The position numbers were made by a program, and so were the translations under genes. From positions 1 through 44,058 of the forward strand of contig CAVJCT010000046.1 in NCBI GenBank assembly GCA_963648205.1: a stretch of DNA of 44,058 nucleotides, written 5' to 3'. The stretch is from UBA1181 sp963648205. GTDB taxonomy: Bacteria > Bacteroidota > Bacteroidia > Bacteroidales > Paludibacteraceae. This document shows, piece after piece, positions 1-8,554 of the stretch. The notes beneath the pieces were generated by a model that was not told the origin of the DNA, ran no database searches, and saw only the letters and a list, made by a program, of their open reading frames with translations. How positions within the stretch are numbered: position 1 is the first letter of the stretch; the number at the start of each line of letters is the position of its first letter.

Positions 1-335
1 CTTTTTTTGCAAGCATTCCTTATAATCTTCGCACTAAACAAACCTCAGAACGCTACTTCCACTGCGCATTCTATTTAATTATGCGTATGGTTTCAACATT
101 CCACATCTACACCGAAAAATGCCAATCTCAAGGCCGAGTAGACTGCGTCATTGAAACTGAAAAGTTCATCTATATCTTCGAGTTTAAGTTAGATGGCACG
201 GCAGAGGAAGCCCTTCAACAAATTGAAGAAAAAGGCTATGCTCGAGAGTATGCTTCGGACACTCGTAAACTCTACAAAATTGGTTGTAGTTTCTCTTCGG
301 AAACGGGAACGATTGGGGAGTGGATGGTGAAATGA
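1..335 (+). CDS. C-terminal part of AAA-ATPase-like / PD-(D/E)XK nuclease family protein (truncated by window edge)
   Basis: The reading frame is open from the first bases (codons begin at base 3) and no start codon is needed at 81, so this is the 3' end of a longer gene cut by the window. The visible 110 residues match the nuclease half of the large Bacteroidales family that joins an AAA-ATPase-like domain to a PD-(D/E)XK domain. A GRVD motif is followed 13 residues later by an EFK motif, which gives the D-x12-ExK active-site pattern. After it come the usual ALxQIxxKxYA helix and a closing strand ending in GxIGEWMVK. The family is very common in gut Bacteroidales and its function is unknown. 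The family assignment is firm; activity is inferred from the motif only. Confidence 0.8.
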   Translation, partial: FFASIPYNLRTKQTSERYFHCAFYLIMRMVSTFHIYTEKCQSQGRVDCVIETEKFIYIFEFKLDGTAEEALQQIEEKGYAREYASDTRKLYKIGCSFSSETGTIGEWMVK

Positions 336-458
336 AATTTAGGGATGAAATATTGAATGAAACAATTAAACAAATGAAGAATTAAGAATGTCTTTTTTTC
401 TTTGTAACTTGCACCATCGTTCATTTCGATATCGTTTAAACATTGTTATTACAGTTTC

Positions 459-1289
459 ATGCTTACACCCAAATCATTACAGTCGTTGGCTGCTCATCAG
501 GCTGCCTATCAGGCAAAGTTGAATCGGTTACCTTATTATCCTATCGTGCGACCTATCGTCGAGGAATTTCTAAAACAGATAATCTCGTACGGAGCGTTCT
601 ATATTCGTGTGAAAATTGATGATTTAGACGCTATCCTTCAGTCGAAACGTATTAAAAATATGATGGAGACGGGCAAGGGTGCAACTTTTGGGGGCAAAGA
701 GACGCGTATGGCGGTGACGGAACATCTCTTTGGTTGTAATGCTAAAAAATTACTTCCGTCGGAGTTCCCTAAGTATGGCTTTTTGTCGCAACCTAATGCA
801 GTTCGCGATCTGGTGGTGAACGCGGAAATGTGGATGCAATATGGCGATGTCTCAATCCAGTTGAAGAAGGATCGATTGATGCACCGAACGACGCTTTGTG
901 TGGGTGATTCAGTGAATTTCGGACGAGACCAGACCTTGGTTCCCACTCGTGTGGACGATGTGAAAGCAACCTGTATCTGTGGATTGCCTCAGAGTGGAAA
1001 ACTCGACATGCAGATGCCTGACCCATTGGTGTTCTATGGCATCTTTGCTAATTGGGTGATCAAGAAAAAATTGACTCTTGACAATTTCCCTTCAATAGAC
1101 AATCTTGTCGAGGATATTCCTCCTGTATTTGAATTTTTCGAACTTCAATATCACGGTGAAATCGATATCACACAAGATGTGGAGCGAATTGACATTATTC
1201 CTTCGTCGGAAGAGGAGAAGAAGAAAATGTTGGATTATAAAGAGAAATTCGCAGCGATTGGTGTCCGTATGGAGGTGGATGAGTTTTGA
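459..1289 (+). CDS. DUF3626-like protein
   Basis: This 276-residue soluble protein has no signal peptide or membrane segment. The region around residues 64-155 recalls DUF3626 in order and spacing: an RxKNxxETGxxxGG-like segment, an arginine- and glutamate-bearing helix ending in LFG, a PKYGxL segment, a YGDVxxxLK strand, and RTTLCVGDS. A later FELQYHGEIDI segment fits the EaQxHGpv motif of the same family. The molecular function of DUF3626 is not known to me. The stop codon lies 36 bases before the helicase gene on the same strand, so the two are probably co-transcribed. No clear ribosome binding site or promoter is visible; 336-458 holds only AT-rich sequence. The reading frame is certain and the family call is moderate. 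Confidence 0.6.
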   Translation: MLTPKSLQSLAAHQAAYQAKLNRLPYYPIVRPIVEEFLKQIISYGAFYIRVKIDDLDAILQSKRIKNMMETGKGATFGGKETRMAVTEHLFGCNAKKLLPSEFPKYGFLSQPNAVRDLVVNAEMWMQYGDVSIQLKKDRLMHRTTLCVGDSVNFGRDQTLVPTRVDDVKATCICGLPQSGKLDMQMPDPLVFYGIFANWVIKKKLTLDNFPSIDNLVEDIPPVFEFFELQYHGEIDITQDVERIDIIPSSEEEKKKMLDYKEKFAAIGVRMEVDEF

Positions 1290-1325
1290 TAGAGGTTTTG
1301 TATAATTTACGCTAAAAAATAATAG

Positions 1326-3437
1326 ATGATACGAATAAGTATTTCAGATGTCGGCTTGGATGCTATTATGAATCTTCCCAAAAAAGCGCAGAGTAAGGTT
1401 AGGTCATTGATTGATAAACTTAAAAATGGCGGTGCTTCGGCGGTGGGAGTTCATTTGGAGCAAATTTCCCAGTTTGGTGATAGGTTGCTCCGCACTGCTC
1501 GTGTGGACGACAACTATCGTGCTATAGTGGGTGTCGGTGAGGATATGTATGCCATACTTTTTGTTGGTACTCACGAGGAAGCATATACTTGGGGTGCACG
1601 TAAAAGGTTGGAATGGAACAAATTAACACAGACTCTTCAGATTATTACGGTAAAGGAGAGTACGGAGACGGTTATCGTGCCTTCAGATCCAAAGAATAAA
1701 CCTTTCTTTGAGGGTGTTCCTGAAGAGAAATTACTCAAAATTGGTGTTCCTCAGGATTTCATATCTGAAGTGATGAGGATTGTTTCGGATGATGACCTCG
1801 ATAAATTGAGCGAATATCTTCCCGACGATGCCTATGAGAATCTTTACTATGTGATGAATGGTGATAGCATTGACAATATCATCGCTCAGATAGAAGAGGG
1901 TATGGTGAAAGATGGTGGCGATAAGTATCTTAGTAATAACAACCGCCGTCATTTCGTCGAAATTACGGATGATGAGGAGTTGCGACGTATCTTAGATCAA
2001 GGTTTTGAAAAGTGGCAGATCTTCCTTCATCCTTCTCAGCGTCAGTTGGTTGAGACGGAATACAAGGGAACGATTAAGGTGAGCGGTGGCGCAGGTACGG
2101 GTAAGACGATTGCGGCTATCCACCGTCTGAAATTCTTGTGTGCGAAGCCTAATGCGAATGTCTTGTTCACCACTTTCACGACCACTTTGAGCAACAACCT
2201 CTTACCTCTCATCGAAAAGTTGGGTGTGCCTCTTCAACGCTATACGCTGAATAACATCGACAAGGTGTTGATTGCCGTTTCTGAAAAATATGGTGTGAAA
2301 CCAGGCTTTAAGGTGATGGACTATTTCGGCACCGATGAGCCGCTTAAACTTTGGCATGAGGTCTTGGAGAATGAGAAGACTGAATTTGACGAACAATTCT
2401 TGCGCGACGAATATGTCAACGTCATCTTATACTATAATAATAAGGAAGAAAAGAAATATTTGATGCAACGTCGTATTGGTCGCTCGAAGGCTCTCACTCG
2501 CAAACAGCGTATAGAGGTGTGGCGTTTGGTCGAGAAATACGTTGCTCTTAAACAGGAGAAGAAACTGGCAGACCGTTTCGAGTTGTTCAACGAGACGACC
2601 GACTATCTGAAAGAGAATAACATTCACCCTTACACGAACGTGATAGCGGATGAGTTCCAAGATTTCTCGAATCCTGAATTAAGGTTCTTGCGTGCGTTAG
2701 TGGCAAAAGGGAAAAACGATCTTTTCTTGACAGGCGACCCAATTCAACGTATCTATACGGGACGAAAGTCTAATTTTGGAGTTGCAGGCATCAATGTCAA
2801 GGGTGTCAGAAGTGTGAAATTGAAAGTCAACTACCGCACTACGGAGCAGATTAAACGTGTTGCTGTCGGTGTGGTGAAAGGTATGGATTTCGACGATATG
2901 AGTGGTGGCGTGGAGACGATGGACGGCTATGTTTCTCTCATTCGTCAAGGTGTTGTTCCTCAATATAAAATGGTAGAGGATGCCAATGCAGAGGTTCGTC
3001 AGGTGACTGACTGGCTGAAAGAGTGCAACGAATCCGACATTCATTCGTCTGAGATTTGTGTGGCAGTTCCGACCAAAAACCTTCTGAAAGATCTGCAGAC
3101 GCAACTCCACAGTAATGGTATCGATTATAAATTGATAAAAGGGGAGCAACGTCAGGGTAGCAATGACGGTGTCAGTTTGTGCACGTTCCATTCCTTGAAA
3201 GGTCTGGAATATAGGGTGATTATATTGATGGGTGTGAATGAGCGAAATCTTCCTTCTAAAGTGCCTGCCAATACGCATCCTGAATTAAAGACAGCTTTTG
3301 CGCAGAAGGAATATTTGTCTTCTAAACGTTCACTTCTCTATGTTGCTATCACCCGTGCCAGACAACTTGTCTTTATGGTAGGAAGTGGTGAAGCGTCTGG
3401 TTTAGTGAATGTTGCCTCTGAATCGACTGAAAAATAG
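1326..3437 (+). CDS. Superfamily 1 (UvrD/Rep-type) helicase with N-terminal RelE/ParE-like toxin-fold domain
   Basis: Residues 1-98 resemble a RelE/ParE-fold domain: an N-terminal strand, a helix pair with PKKAQSKV, an arginine-rich LRTARVDDNYRAI strand (R53, R56, R59, R65) and a closing HEEAYTWG segment. From about residue 235 the protein is a complete UvrD-like helicase. Motif I GGAGTGKT is at 254-261, motif II DEFQD at 442-446, motif III GDPIQ near 467, then VNYRTTEQI, a motif V-like CTFHSLKGLEYRVI and motif VI LLYVAITRARQ. All motor motifs look intact, so ATP-driven 3'-5' translocation on DNA is expected. The toxin-like domain may bind RNA, the ribosome or a partner, or cleave RNA; this is inference. 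It follows the DUF3626-like gene after 36 bases. Helicases of this architecture exist elsewhere, so the fusion itself is not unique. Confidence 0.85.
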   Translation: MIRISISDVGLDAIMNLPKKAQSKVRSLIDKLKNGGASAVGVHLEQISQFGDRLLRTARVDDNYRAIVGVGEDMYAILFVGTHEEAYTWGARKRLEWNKLTQTLQIITVKESTETVIVPSDPKNKPFFEGVPEEKLLKIGVPQDFISEVMRIVSDDDLDKLSEYLPDDAYENLYYVMNGDSIDNIIAQIEEGMVKDGGDKYLSNNNRRHFVEITDDEELRRILDQGFEKWQIFLHPSQRQLVETEYKGTIKVSGGAGTGKTIAAIHRLKFLCAKPNANVLFTTFTTTLSNNLLPLIEKLGVPLQRYTLNNIDKVLIAVSEKYGVKPGFKVMDYFGTDEPLKLWHEVLENEKTEFDEQFLRDEYVNVILYYNNKEEKKYLMQRRIGRSKALTRKQRIEVWRLVEKYVALKQEKKLADRFELFNETTDYLKENNIHPYTNVIADEFQDFSNPELRFLRALVAKGKNDLFLTGDPIQRIYTGRKSNFGVAGINVKGVRSVKLKVNYRTTEQIKRVAVGVVKGMDFDDMSGGVETMDGYVSLIRQGVVPQYKMVEDANAEVRQVTDWLKECNESDIHSSEICVAVPTKNLLKDLQTQLHSNGIDYKLIKGEQRQGSNDGVSLCTFHSLKGLEYRVIILMGVNERNLPSKVPANTHPELKTAFAQKEYLSSKRSLLYVAITRARQLVFMVGSGEASGLVNVASESTEK

Positions 3438-3552
3438 GCTGTTCACCGAATGATTTTTGAGAATTTTGACCCCATTCTGTAAGAATGTTTCAATAAATGT
3501 TTCGCTTTCTTATTTAACTGAAAAAGCAACCTCATTGTCTCGGGAAATATTG

Positions 3553-3560
3553 TATATTTG
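3553..3560 (+). promoter_or_regulatory. Candidate -7 element for the phosphate transporter
   Basis: TATATTTG fits the Bacteroidota -7 consensus TAnnTTTG. The nearest upstream match to the -33 TTTG box is an ATTG only 15 bases away, which is shorter than usual. It would give a 5' leader of roughly 100 bases that contains the hairpin at 3620-3646. Confidence 0.3.
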
Positions 3561-3619
3561 TGGAGTAATAGAGATTCATAAATAAGCAAATTTTTCATTT
3601 CAAAATCTTTTAGTCTTTC

Positions 3620-3646
3620 GGCTAAATCACTTGAAACTATTTAGCC
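3620..3646 (+). promoter_or_regulatory. Perfect 8-bp stem-loop in the leader of the phosphate transporter
   Basis: GGCTAAAT at 3620-3627 pairs exactly with ATTTAGCC at 3639-3646 across an 11-base loop, and the hairpin ends 22 bases before the start codon. No U-tract follows, so it is not a terminator of the helicase gene. It may be a leader structure or a protein-binding dyad. Confidence 0.4.
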
Positions 3647-3668
3647 TGGGACGAGAATCAAAAATCAG

Positions 3669-5921
3669 ATGGAGACAGTTTTTATCATCGTTGTGGCATT
3701 CTTACTTGTGTTGGCAATGTTTGACATGGTAGTGGGTGTGAGCAACGATGCAGTCAACTTTATGACTGCTAGTATCGGTTCGAAAGCAGGTTCTTTCAAG
3801 TTAGTGATCGGTGTGGCTGCAGTTGGTATCTTTGCCGGTGCAGCCTTAAGCAATGGAATGATCGATGTGGCCCGCCACGGTATCTTCAACCCGACGAACT
3901 TCTCGTTCTATGAGGTGATGGTCATCTTCCTGGCGGTGATGGTAACGGACATTCTACTGCTCGACCTATTCAACTCATTGGGTATGCCTACCTCAACAAC
4001 CGTCAGTATGGTGTTCGAGTTGCTGGGTGGTGCGTTTGCCCTTTCACTCATTAAAATCATCAAAGGCGTTACGGGGGCGGACGGTGTTCCATTAGGATTG
4101 GGCGACTTACTGAACTCTGAAAAAGCCCTCTCCGTGATTGTGGCGATCTTCGTCAGTGTGGCGATAGCGTTCGTATTCGGAGTGGTTGTTCAGTGGCTCT
4201 CCCGACTGTTTTTCACCTTCTCCTATCATAAGAAGGGAAAACTGAAAATGGTTGTCTTCTCTGCTTGTTCGTTGACGTGCATCTGTTGGTTTTTATTAGT
4301 GAGCGGTCTGAAAGGCTCTTCACTGATGTCTCCAGAGATGCACGCTTTCATTAATGAGTACACTTGGTCGTTGATTGGGGCTCTTTTGTTAGGCTCTCTC
4401 GTTCTGATGTGGATTCTCTCTTGCTTGAAAGTGAACGTGCTGAAGTTCATCGTAATGGTGGGTACTTTCGCATTGGCGATGGCATTCGCAGGTAACGATT
4501 TGGTGAACTTTGTCGGTGTGCCTCTCACTGGTTTAGAGTCTTTTATTGACTATAAAGCGACTGGGGCGTCAGACCCTTACTCTTTTATGATGGTGTCGTT
4601 GGCGGAGAGTGTGCATACACCGCCGTTGTATCTGATTATCTCGGGAATCGTGATGGTGTTCGCTTTGGTTACCTCAAAGAAGGCGCAACACGTTGTTAAG
4701 ACAAGTGTCGGATTGAGTAGCCAAGAGGAGGGCGACGAGTTGTTCGGTAGTTCTGCTATCGCTCGTGGTATCGTTCGTAATGTGTCGAAGATGAACGCTT
4801 TCTTCGTCAATCTTCTTCCAAAACCTATTCTGAATTGGATTAATAATCGTTTCAATACGAATGATGCAGAATTGGAGTCGGGCGCAGCGTTCGACTTGGT
4901 TCGTGCTTCTATCAACCTCGTTTTGTCAAGTTTGTTGGTCGCTTTGGGTACTTCCCTCAAATTGCCGTTATCTACCACTTACGTTACGTTCATGGTGGCA
5001 ATGGGTAGTAGTTTGGCAGATAGAGCATGGAGTCGCGAGAGTGCTGTGTTCAGAATCACAGGTGTCGTTTCCGTTATCGGTGGATGGTTTGTAACGGCAG
5101 GTGCTGCTTTCATCGGTTGTTCGATATTCGCTACCATCATCTTCTTTGGTGGTTTCCCTGCAATGTTCATCGTAATTGCTGCCTCTATCATCATCTTGAT
5201 TCACAATAACATAAAATTCGGTAAGAGAAAGAAAGAGGAAGAAGAAGATGTGCTTTTCAAGACACTTATTCGTTCAAAAGACAAGGTTGCCAATTGGACA
5301 ATGCTCTGTCAACACGTCGGAGTTTATAACAGTCGCCAGTTGGCTTTCGTGTCACAGTGCTACGCCGACATCACTTCCGCTTTCTTCCAAGAGGAATATA
5401 AGAAATTGAAGAAATGTCGCTATCAGATTGATGAGCAACGCAAGGCTTTGAAACGTCAACGTCGCTTGGAAATCATCGGTTTGCGCCATGTCGAGACTAT
5501 CACCGCAATCGAGCATAACACGTGGTACTTCCTTGCCAACAACTCTGTGGAGCAGATGCTTTACTGTTTGAAACGTATCGACGACCCTTGTATCGAACAC
5601 GTCGGCAATAATTTCACCCCTATTCAAGGTGATTATGTAACTCACTTCATTCCGTTGAGAGACCAGTTGATCGAATACCTCACTCACGCTCAGAAAATGT
5701 TGGAAGACAACGATTTCAGTCAGGCTGATGCTATTCGTATCGAGTGTAAGGATTTGCAAAACACACTCTCTACCTATCGTAAACAGTTGATTGACGATAT
5801 CCAGAAGAGTATGGTGAACATCGAGTCAATGACGGTTTACCTCAACATCGTGCAAGAGAGCCAGACGTTGATCAGTTCTATTCGTCACATGATCCGTGGA
5901 ATGGTGAAGTTGCACGAGTAG
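3669..5921 (+). CDS. Inorganic phosphate transporter, PiT family, with C-terminal PhoU-like domain
   Basis: This 750-residue inner-membrane protein carries the PiT (PF01384) duplicated signature: VSNDAVNF at about residues 25-32 and AGNDLVNF at about 273-280. Many hydrophobic segments fill residues 1-515. After a charged FGKRKKEEEED hinge, residues about 520-750 form a helical cytoplasmic region with the spacing of PhoU-like helices (heptad stretches around LKKCRYQIDEQRKALKRQRR and LIEYLTHAQKML). PiT proteins import phosphate (or metal-phosphate) with protons or sodium. The fused PhoU-like tail is typical of Bacteroidales members and probably senses or gates transport. The gene stands alone: the preceding gap is 231 bases, and the next gene starts 30 bases later in a different pathway. 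Confidence 0.9.
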   Translation: METVFIIVVAFLLVLAMFDMVVGVSNDAVNFMTASIGSKAGSFKLVIGVAAVGIFAGAALSNGMIDVARHGIFNPTNFSFYEVMVIFLAVMVTDILLLDLFNSLGMPTSTTVSMVFELLGGAFALSLIKIIKGVTGADGVPLGLGDLLNSEKALSVIVAIFVSVAIAFVFGVVVQWLSRLFFTFSYHKKGKLKMVVFSACSLTCICWFLLVSGLKGSSLMSPEMHAFINEYTWSLIGALLLGSLVLMWILSCLKVNVLKFIVMVGTFALAMAFAGNDLVNFVGVPLTGLESFIDYKATGASDPYSFMMVSLAESVHTPPLYLIISGIVMVFALVTSKKAQHVVKTSVGLSSQEEGDELFGSSAIARGIVRNVSKMNAFFVNLLPKPILNWINNRFNTNDAELESGAAFDLVRASINLVLSSLLVALGTSLKLPLSTTYVTFMVAMGSSLADRAWSRESAVFRITGVVSVIGGWFVTAGAAFIGCSIFATIIFFGGFPAMFIVIAASIIILIHNNIKFGKRKKEEEEDVLFKTLIRSKDKVANWTMLCQHVGVYNSRQLAFVSQCYADITSAFFQEEYKKLKKCRYQIDEQRKALKRQRRLEIIGLRHVETITAIEHNTWYFLANNSVEQMLYCLKRIDDPCIEHVGNNFTPIQGDYVTHFIPLRDQLIEYLTHAQKMLEDNDFSQADAIRIECKDLQNTLSTYRKQLIDDIQKSMVNIESMTVYLNIVQESQTLISSIRHMIRGMVKLHE

Positions 5922-5951
5922 TTGTAATTAATCTCAGAAGACAGGTCGTTT

Positions 5952-7256
5952 ATGAAAGTAGTGATAATGGCAGGAGGCAAGGGTACGCGCATTGCCTCTG
6001 TGAGGAGTGACGTTCCCAAGCCGATGATTTGCATTGGTGGAAAGCCGATTTTGGAACACCAAATTGAGAATCTCAAGGCTTGTGGTTTGACCGACATCAT
6101 TTTGGTGATTGGCTATCTCGGAGAAAAAATCAAAGAGTACTTTGGCGACGGTAGCAATTTCGGTGTCTCGATAAACTATTTCGTGGAAGACCATCCGTTG
6201 GGTACTGCTGGGGCATTGTTCAAAATGCCTCAACTGACGGAAGATTTCCTTCTCCTCTGTGGCGATGTCATCATTGATGTGGATTTCAACCGCTTTATCG
6301 ACTTTCATAAACAACATAACGCATGGGCAAGTCTGGTGGCTCATCCAAATGGTCACCCCTACGACAGTTCACTATTGGTTACTGAGGTTGAGGCTCCAAA
6401 AACGCTGGGCGGTATGCCAGAAGATACACACCGCGTGGTTCGTTGGATGGCGAAAGAAGATGAACGCACATTCTACAAGAATCGTGTGAATGCTGGTATC
6501 GAACTGCTCTCTCCAGAACTGCTGAAGGAGACAATGAAGAATTTTGTGCCTCGTCATCCAGAAACTCCCGACAAGATAGACCTTGATCGTGATGTTCTAA
6601 AACCGAATATCAAAAGTGGTAAAATCTTTGCCTACGACACTCCCGAATACATCAAAGATATGGGTACGCCTGATCGTTTTTACGAGACGGAGAAAGACCT
6701 CGAGAGTGGAAAAGTGCATGCGAGAAATCTAAAAAACAAGCAAATGGCGATTTTCTTGGATCGTGACGGCACACTCAACCAAACCTCAGGATTCCTCACT
6801 TCGGCAGAACAATTTGAGTTGATTGACGGTGTCGCAGATGCTGTAAAACAAATCAATAAAAGTGGCTATTTGGCGATAGTGGTAACCAACCAGCCTGTAA
6901 TCGCTCGTGGCGAGTGCTCTTTTGAAGATCTCCAACTCATCCACGATAAGATGGAAACGGATTTGGGCAAATCGGGTGCTTTCGTAGATGCCATCTATGT
7001 CTGTCCTCACCACACAGACAAGGGTTTTGCTGGCGAGCGACCAGAATACAAATGTCAGTGCGATTGTCGCAAACCTAAACCAGGACTCCTCTTGCAGGCT
7101 GCCAAGGATTTCAATATCGACCTTTCTCAATCTTATATGATTGGCGACAGTTCTCGTGATGTTGAGGCTGGCAACAACGCTGGTGTCAAACAAAGTTTCA
7201 AGGTGGAAGAGAATCAACCAGGAGCATTAAAAGCCGTTTTAGACCAGATTTTGTAA
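5952..7256 (+). CDS. Fusion of sugar-phosphate nucleotidyltransferase (HddC-like) and heptose bisphosphate phosphatase (GmhB-like)
   Basis: Residues 1-about 235 form an NTP_transferase domain with GGKGTR at 8-13, a PKPM motif just after, LCGDVIID near residue 97 and a NAGIELL segment. This layout is typical of mannose-1-phosphate guanylyltransferase and HddC. From residue 265 there is a HAD-IIIA phosphatase: FLDRDGT (D270 nucleophile, D272), VVTNQP, a zinc-loop CPHH followed by CQCDCRKPKPG, and MIGDSSRDVEAG. That zinc loop marks GmhB. GmhB removes the 7-phosphate from heptose 1,7-bisphosphate and HddC transfers GMP to the resulting heptose 1-phosphate, so the fusion would join two consecutive steps to GDP-D-glycero-alpha-D-manno-heptose. 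Neither GmhA nor the heptokinase is in this window. Substrate assignment is inferred from the domain pair. Confidence 0.8.
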   Translation: MKVVIMAGGKGTRIASVRSDVPKPMICIGGKPILEHQIENLKACGLTDIILVIGYLGEKIKEYFGDGSNFGVSINYFVEDHPLGTAGALFKMPQLTEDFLLLCGDVIIDVDFNRFIDFHKQHNAWASLVAHPNGHPYDSSLLVTEVEAPKTLGGMPEDTHRVVRWMAKEDERTFYKNRVNAGIELLSPELLKETMKNFVPRHPETPDKIDLDRDVLKPNIKSGKIFAYDTPEYIKDMGTPDRFYETEKDLESGKVHARNLKNKQMAIFLDRDGTLNQTSGFLTSAEQFELIDGVADAVKQINKSGYLAIVVTNQPVIARGECSFEDLQLIHDKMETDLGKSGAFVDAIYVCPHHTDKGFAGERPEYKCQCDCRKPKPGLLLQAAKDFNIDLSQSYMIGDSSRDVEAGNNAGVKQSFKVEENQPGALKAVLDQIL

Positions 7257-7263
7257 GTAATCA

Positions 7264-7326
7264 TTTTGTTAATCATACTTTACAAAAATGTTTAGAATCA
7301 TCGTTTTGTTAAGTATGATTAACAAA
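7264..7326. repeat. Near-perfect inverted repeat downstream of the AAA_14/DUF4143 gene
   Basis: The arms 7265-7287 and 7304-7326 are complementary at 22 of 23 positions and are separated by 16 bases. Each arm is itself a dyad: TTTGTTAA on one side and its complement on the other, around a six-base core TCATAC or GTATGA. The same unit occurs upstream of the neighbouring AAA_14/DUF4143 gene at 8555-8659. The first arm begins 7 bases after the stop of the gene on the left. In RNA it could form a long AU-rich hairpin and end transcription of both convergent genes. Confidence 0.75.
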
Positions 7327-7335
7327 TTTTCTTTC

Positions 7336-8550
7336 CTAAAAAGTTTCCAATCGCAGAAAATCTCGGAGATGTAGATGTTTGATTCCGTCAACATTCCCTC
7401 CGCTCGTCCACTCGTCCAAACTCACCACATATTTAGGATAGTTGTTGCGGATTGCCTTGAGGTTGCCAAATTCACGCTCTTGTGTAGCCTCGTCTGTCAT
7501 TAGATAGGTGGATTGTACATATACGACGTTATCATCTTTTTTAGCAACAAAATCGACCTCTTTGCCCCCTGTTTGTTGATCAGTGTACACTTCATATTGC
7601 AGTTGTGAGAGATGCAGAAAAATGGCGTTCTCGATCAGTTTATGAATGTCCTTTGTGATTGAAAAACCGACATGGCAATTGCAGAGTCCCAAGTCCTCAA
7701 AGTAGAATTTATCACCAATTTCAAAAGTCTTTAGCCCGTTTACGTCAATTCGCCTCACTTTGTGGATGAGATATGCGTTTTGCAATGATTTCAGGTAATT
7801 GATGACCTGCAACGGCGAAATATTGACTCTTTGCGATTTCAGGTATTTGCTGATGTTATTGGCAGAGAAAAGATTGCCAACATTGTCGGATGTGTAGAGT
7901 GCCAAACTCTCTAAAAAATCAACATTTCGGATTCCTTCCCTTTTTACAACGTCTTTCAATAGAATGGTTGAATATACGTTGCGCAAATACTCAAAAATAA
8001 TGTCTTGCTGTAGAGGTAAATTGCTTAGATAGGGTAGTCCGCCAAATGTAAGATAATGTCTCAGATTTTGATTATTATCTTCCAATTTATGAAAGAGCAA
8101 AAACTCGTCGTAGTTGAGGCTGAAAATGTGAAATTCAACGTATCTGCCTGAAAGATAGGTGGATAACTCGCTCGAAAGCATGGTCGCATTGCTTCCTGTT
8201 ATGAAAATATCACACTGATCTTGCGCTTGTAAACTACGAAGTGTGTGTTCAAATCCTTGAATGTCTTGTACCTCGTCTATGAAAAGATAATTCTTTGTGC
8301 CTGACTTGATTTGCTCCGAAATGTATTTTGAGAGGTCTTCGTGATTCTGTATAAAAGAAAACTCCTCAAACTCTTTATTGATGTAGATTGTGTTACAATT
8401 AGGATTTGTATCCTCTATATGTTTTTGTATTTGCTTGAGAATGCAACTTTTTCCCACACGTCGTTGCCCAGTCAGCACTTTGATAATATTCTTATCAATG
8501 AAGGGGGTAATTCGCTTTGTGTATATCGGACGTTCTATCAATTGTATCAT
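7336..8550 (-). CDS. AAA_14 / DUF4143 family ATP-binding protein
   Basis: The 404-residue protein starts IxRPIYTKRITPFIDKN and has a Walker A GQRRVGKSC at about residues 28-36, Walker B YLFIDEVQD at about 88-96 and a sensor-type FITGSNATML. A helical winged-helix-like linker follows. A DUF4143 C-terminal domain then carries GGKEVDFVAKKDDNVVYVQ, a PD-(D/E)XK-like core in which the ExK is replaced by a Q. The family is abundant and often multicopy in gut Bacteroidales and its role is unknown. The gene lies between two convergent housekeeping-type genes and is enclosed by copies of a repeated dyad, two of which sit on its own promoter, so autoregulation through its DNA-binding region is plausible. 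It has its own consensus promoter and no co-transcribed partner. Confidence 0.9.
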   Translation of the reverse strand: MIQLIERPIYTKRITPFIDKNIIKVLTGQRRVGKSCILKQIQKHIEDTNPNCNTIYINKEFEEFSFIQNHEDLSKYISEQIKSGTKNYLFIDEVQDIQGFEHTLRSLQAQDQCDIFITGSNATMLSSELSTYLSGRYVEFHIFSLNYDEFLLFHKLEDNNQNLRHYLTFGGLPYLSNLPLQQDIIFEYLRNVYSTILLKDVVKREGIRNVDFLESLALYTSDNVGNLFSANNISKYLKSQRVNISPLQVINYLKSLQNAYLIHKVRRIDVNGLKTFEIGDKFYFEDLGLCNCHVGFSITKDIHKLIENAIFLHLSQLQYEVYTDQQTGGKEVDFVAKKDDNVVYVQSTYLMTDEATQEREFGNLKAIRNNYPKYVVSLDEWTSGGNVDGIKHLHLRDFLRLETF

Positions 8551-8554
8551 ATCT

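Noticed and set aside
2697..3278. A 193-codon open frame on the minus strand
   Set aside because: It lies entirely opposite the helicase motifs, has no start context and no recognisable domain, so it is a shadow of the helicase.
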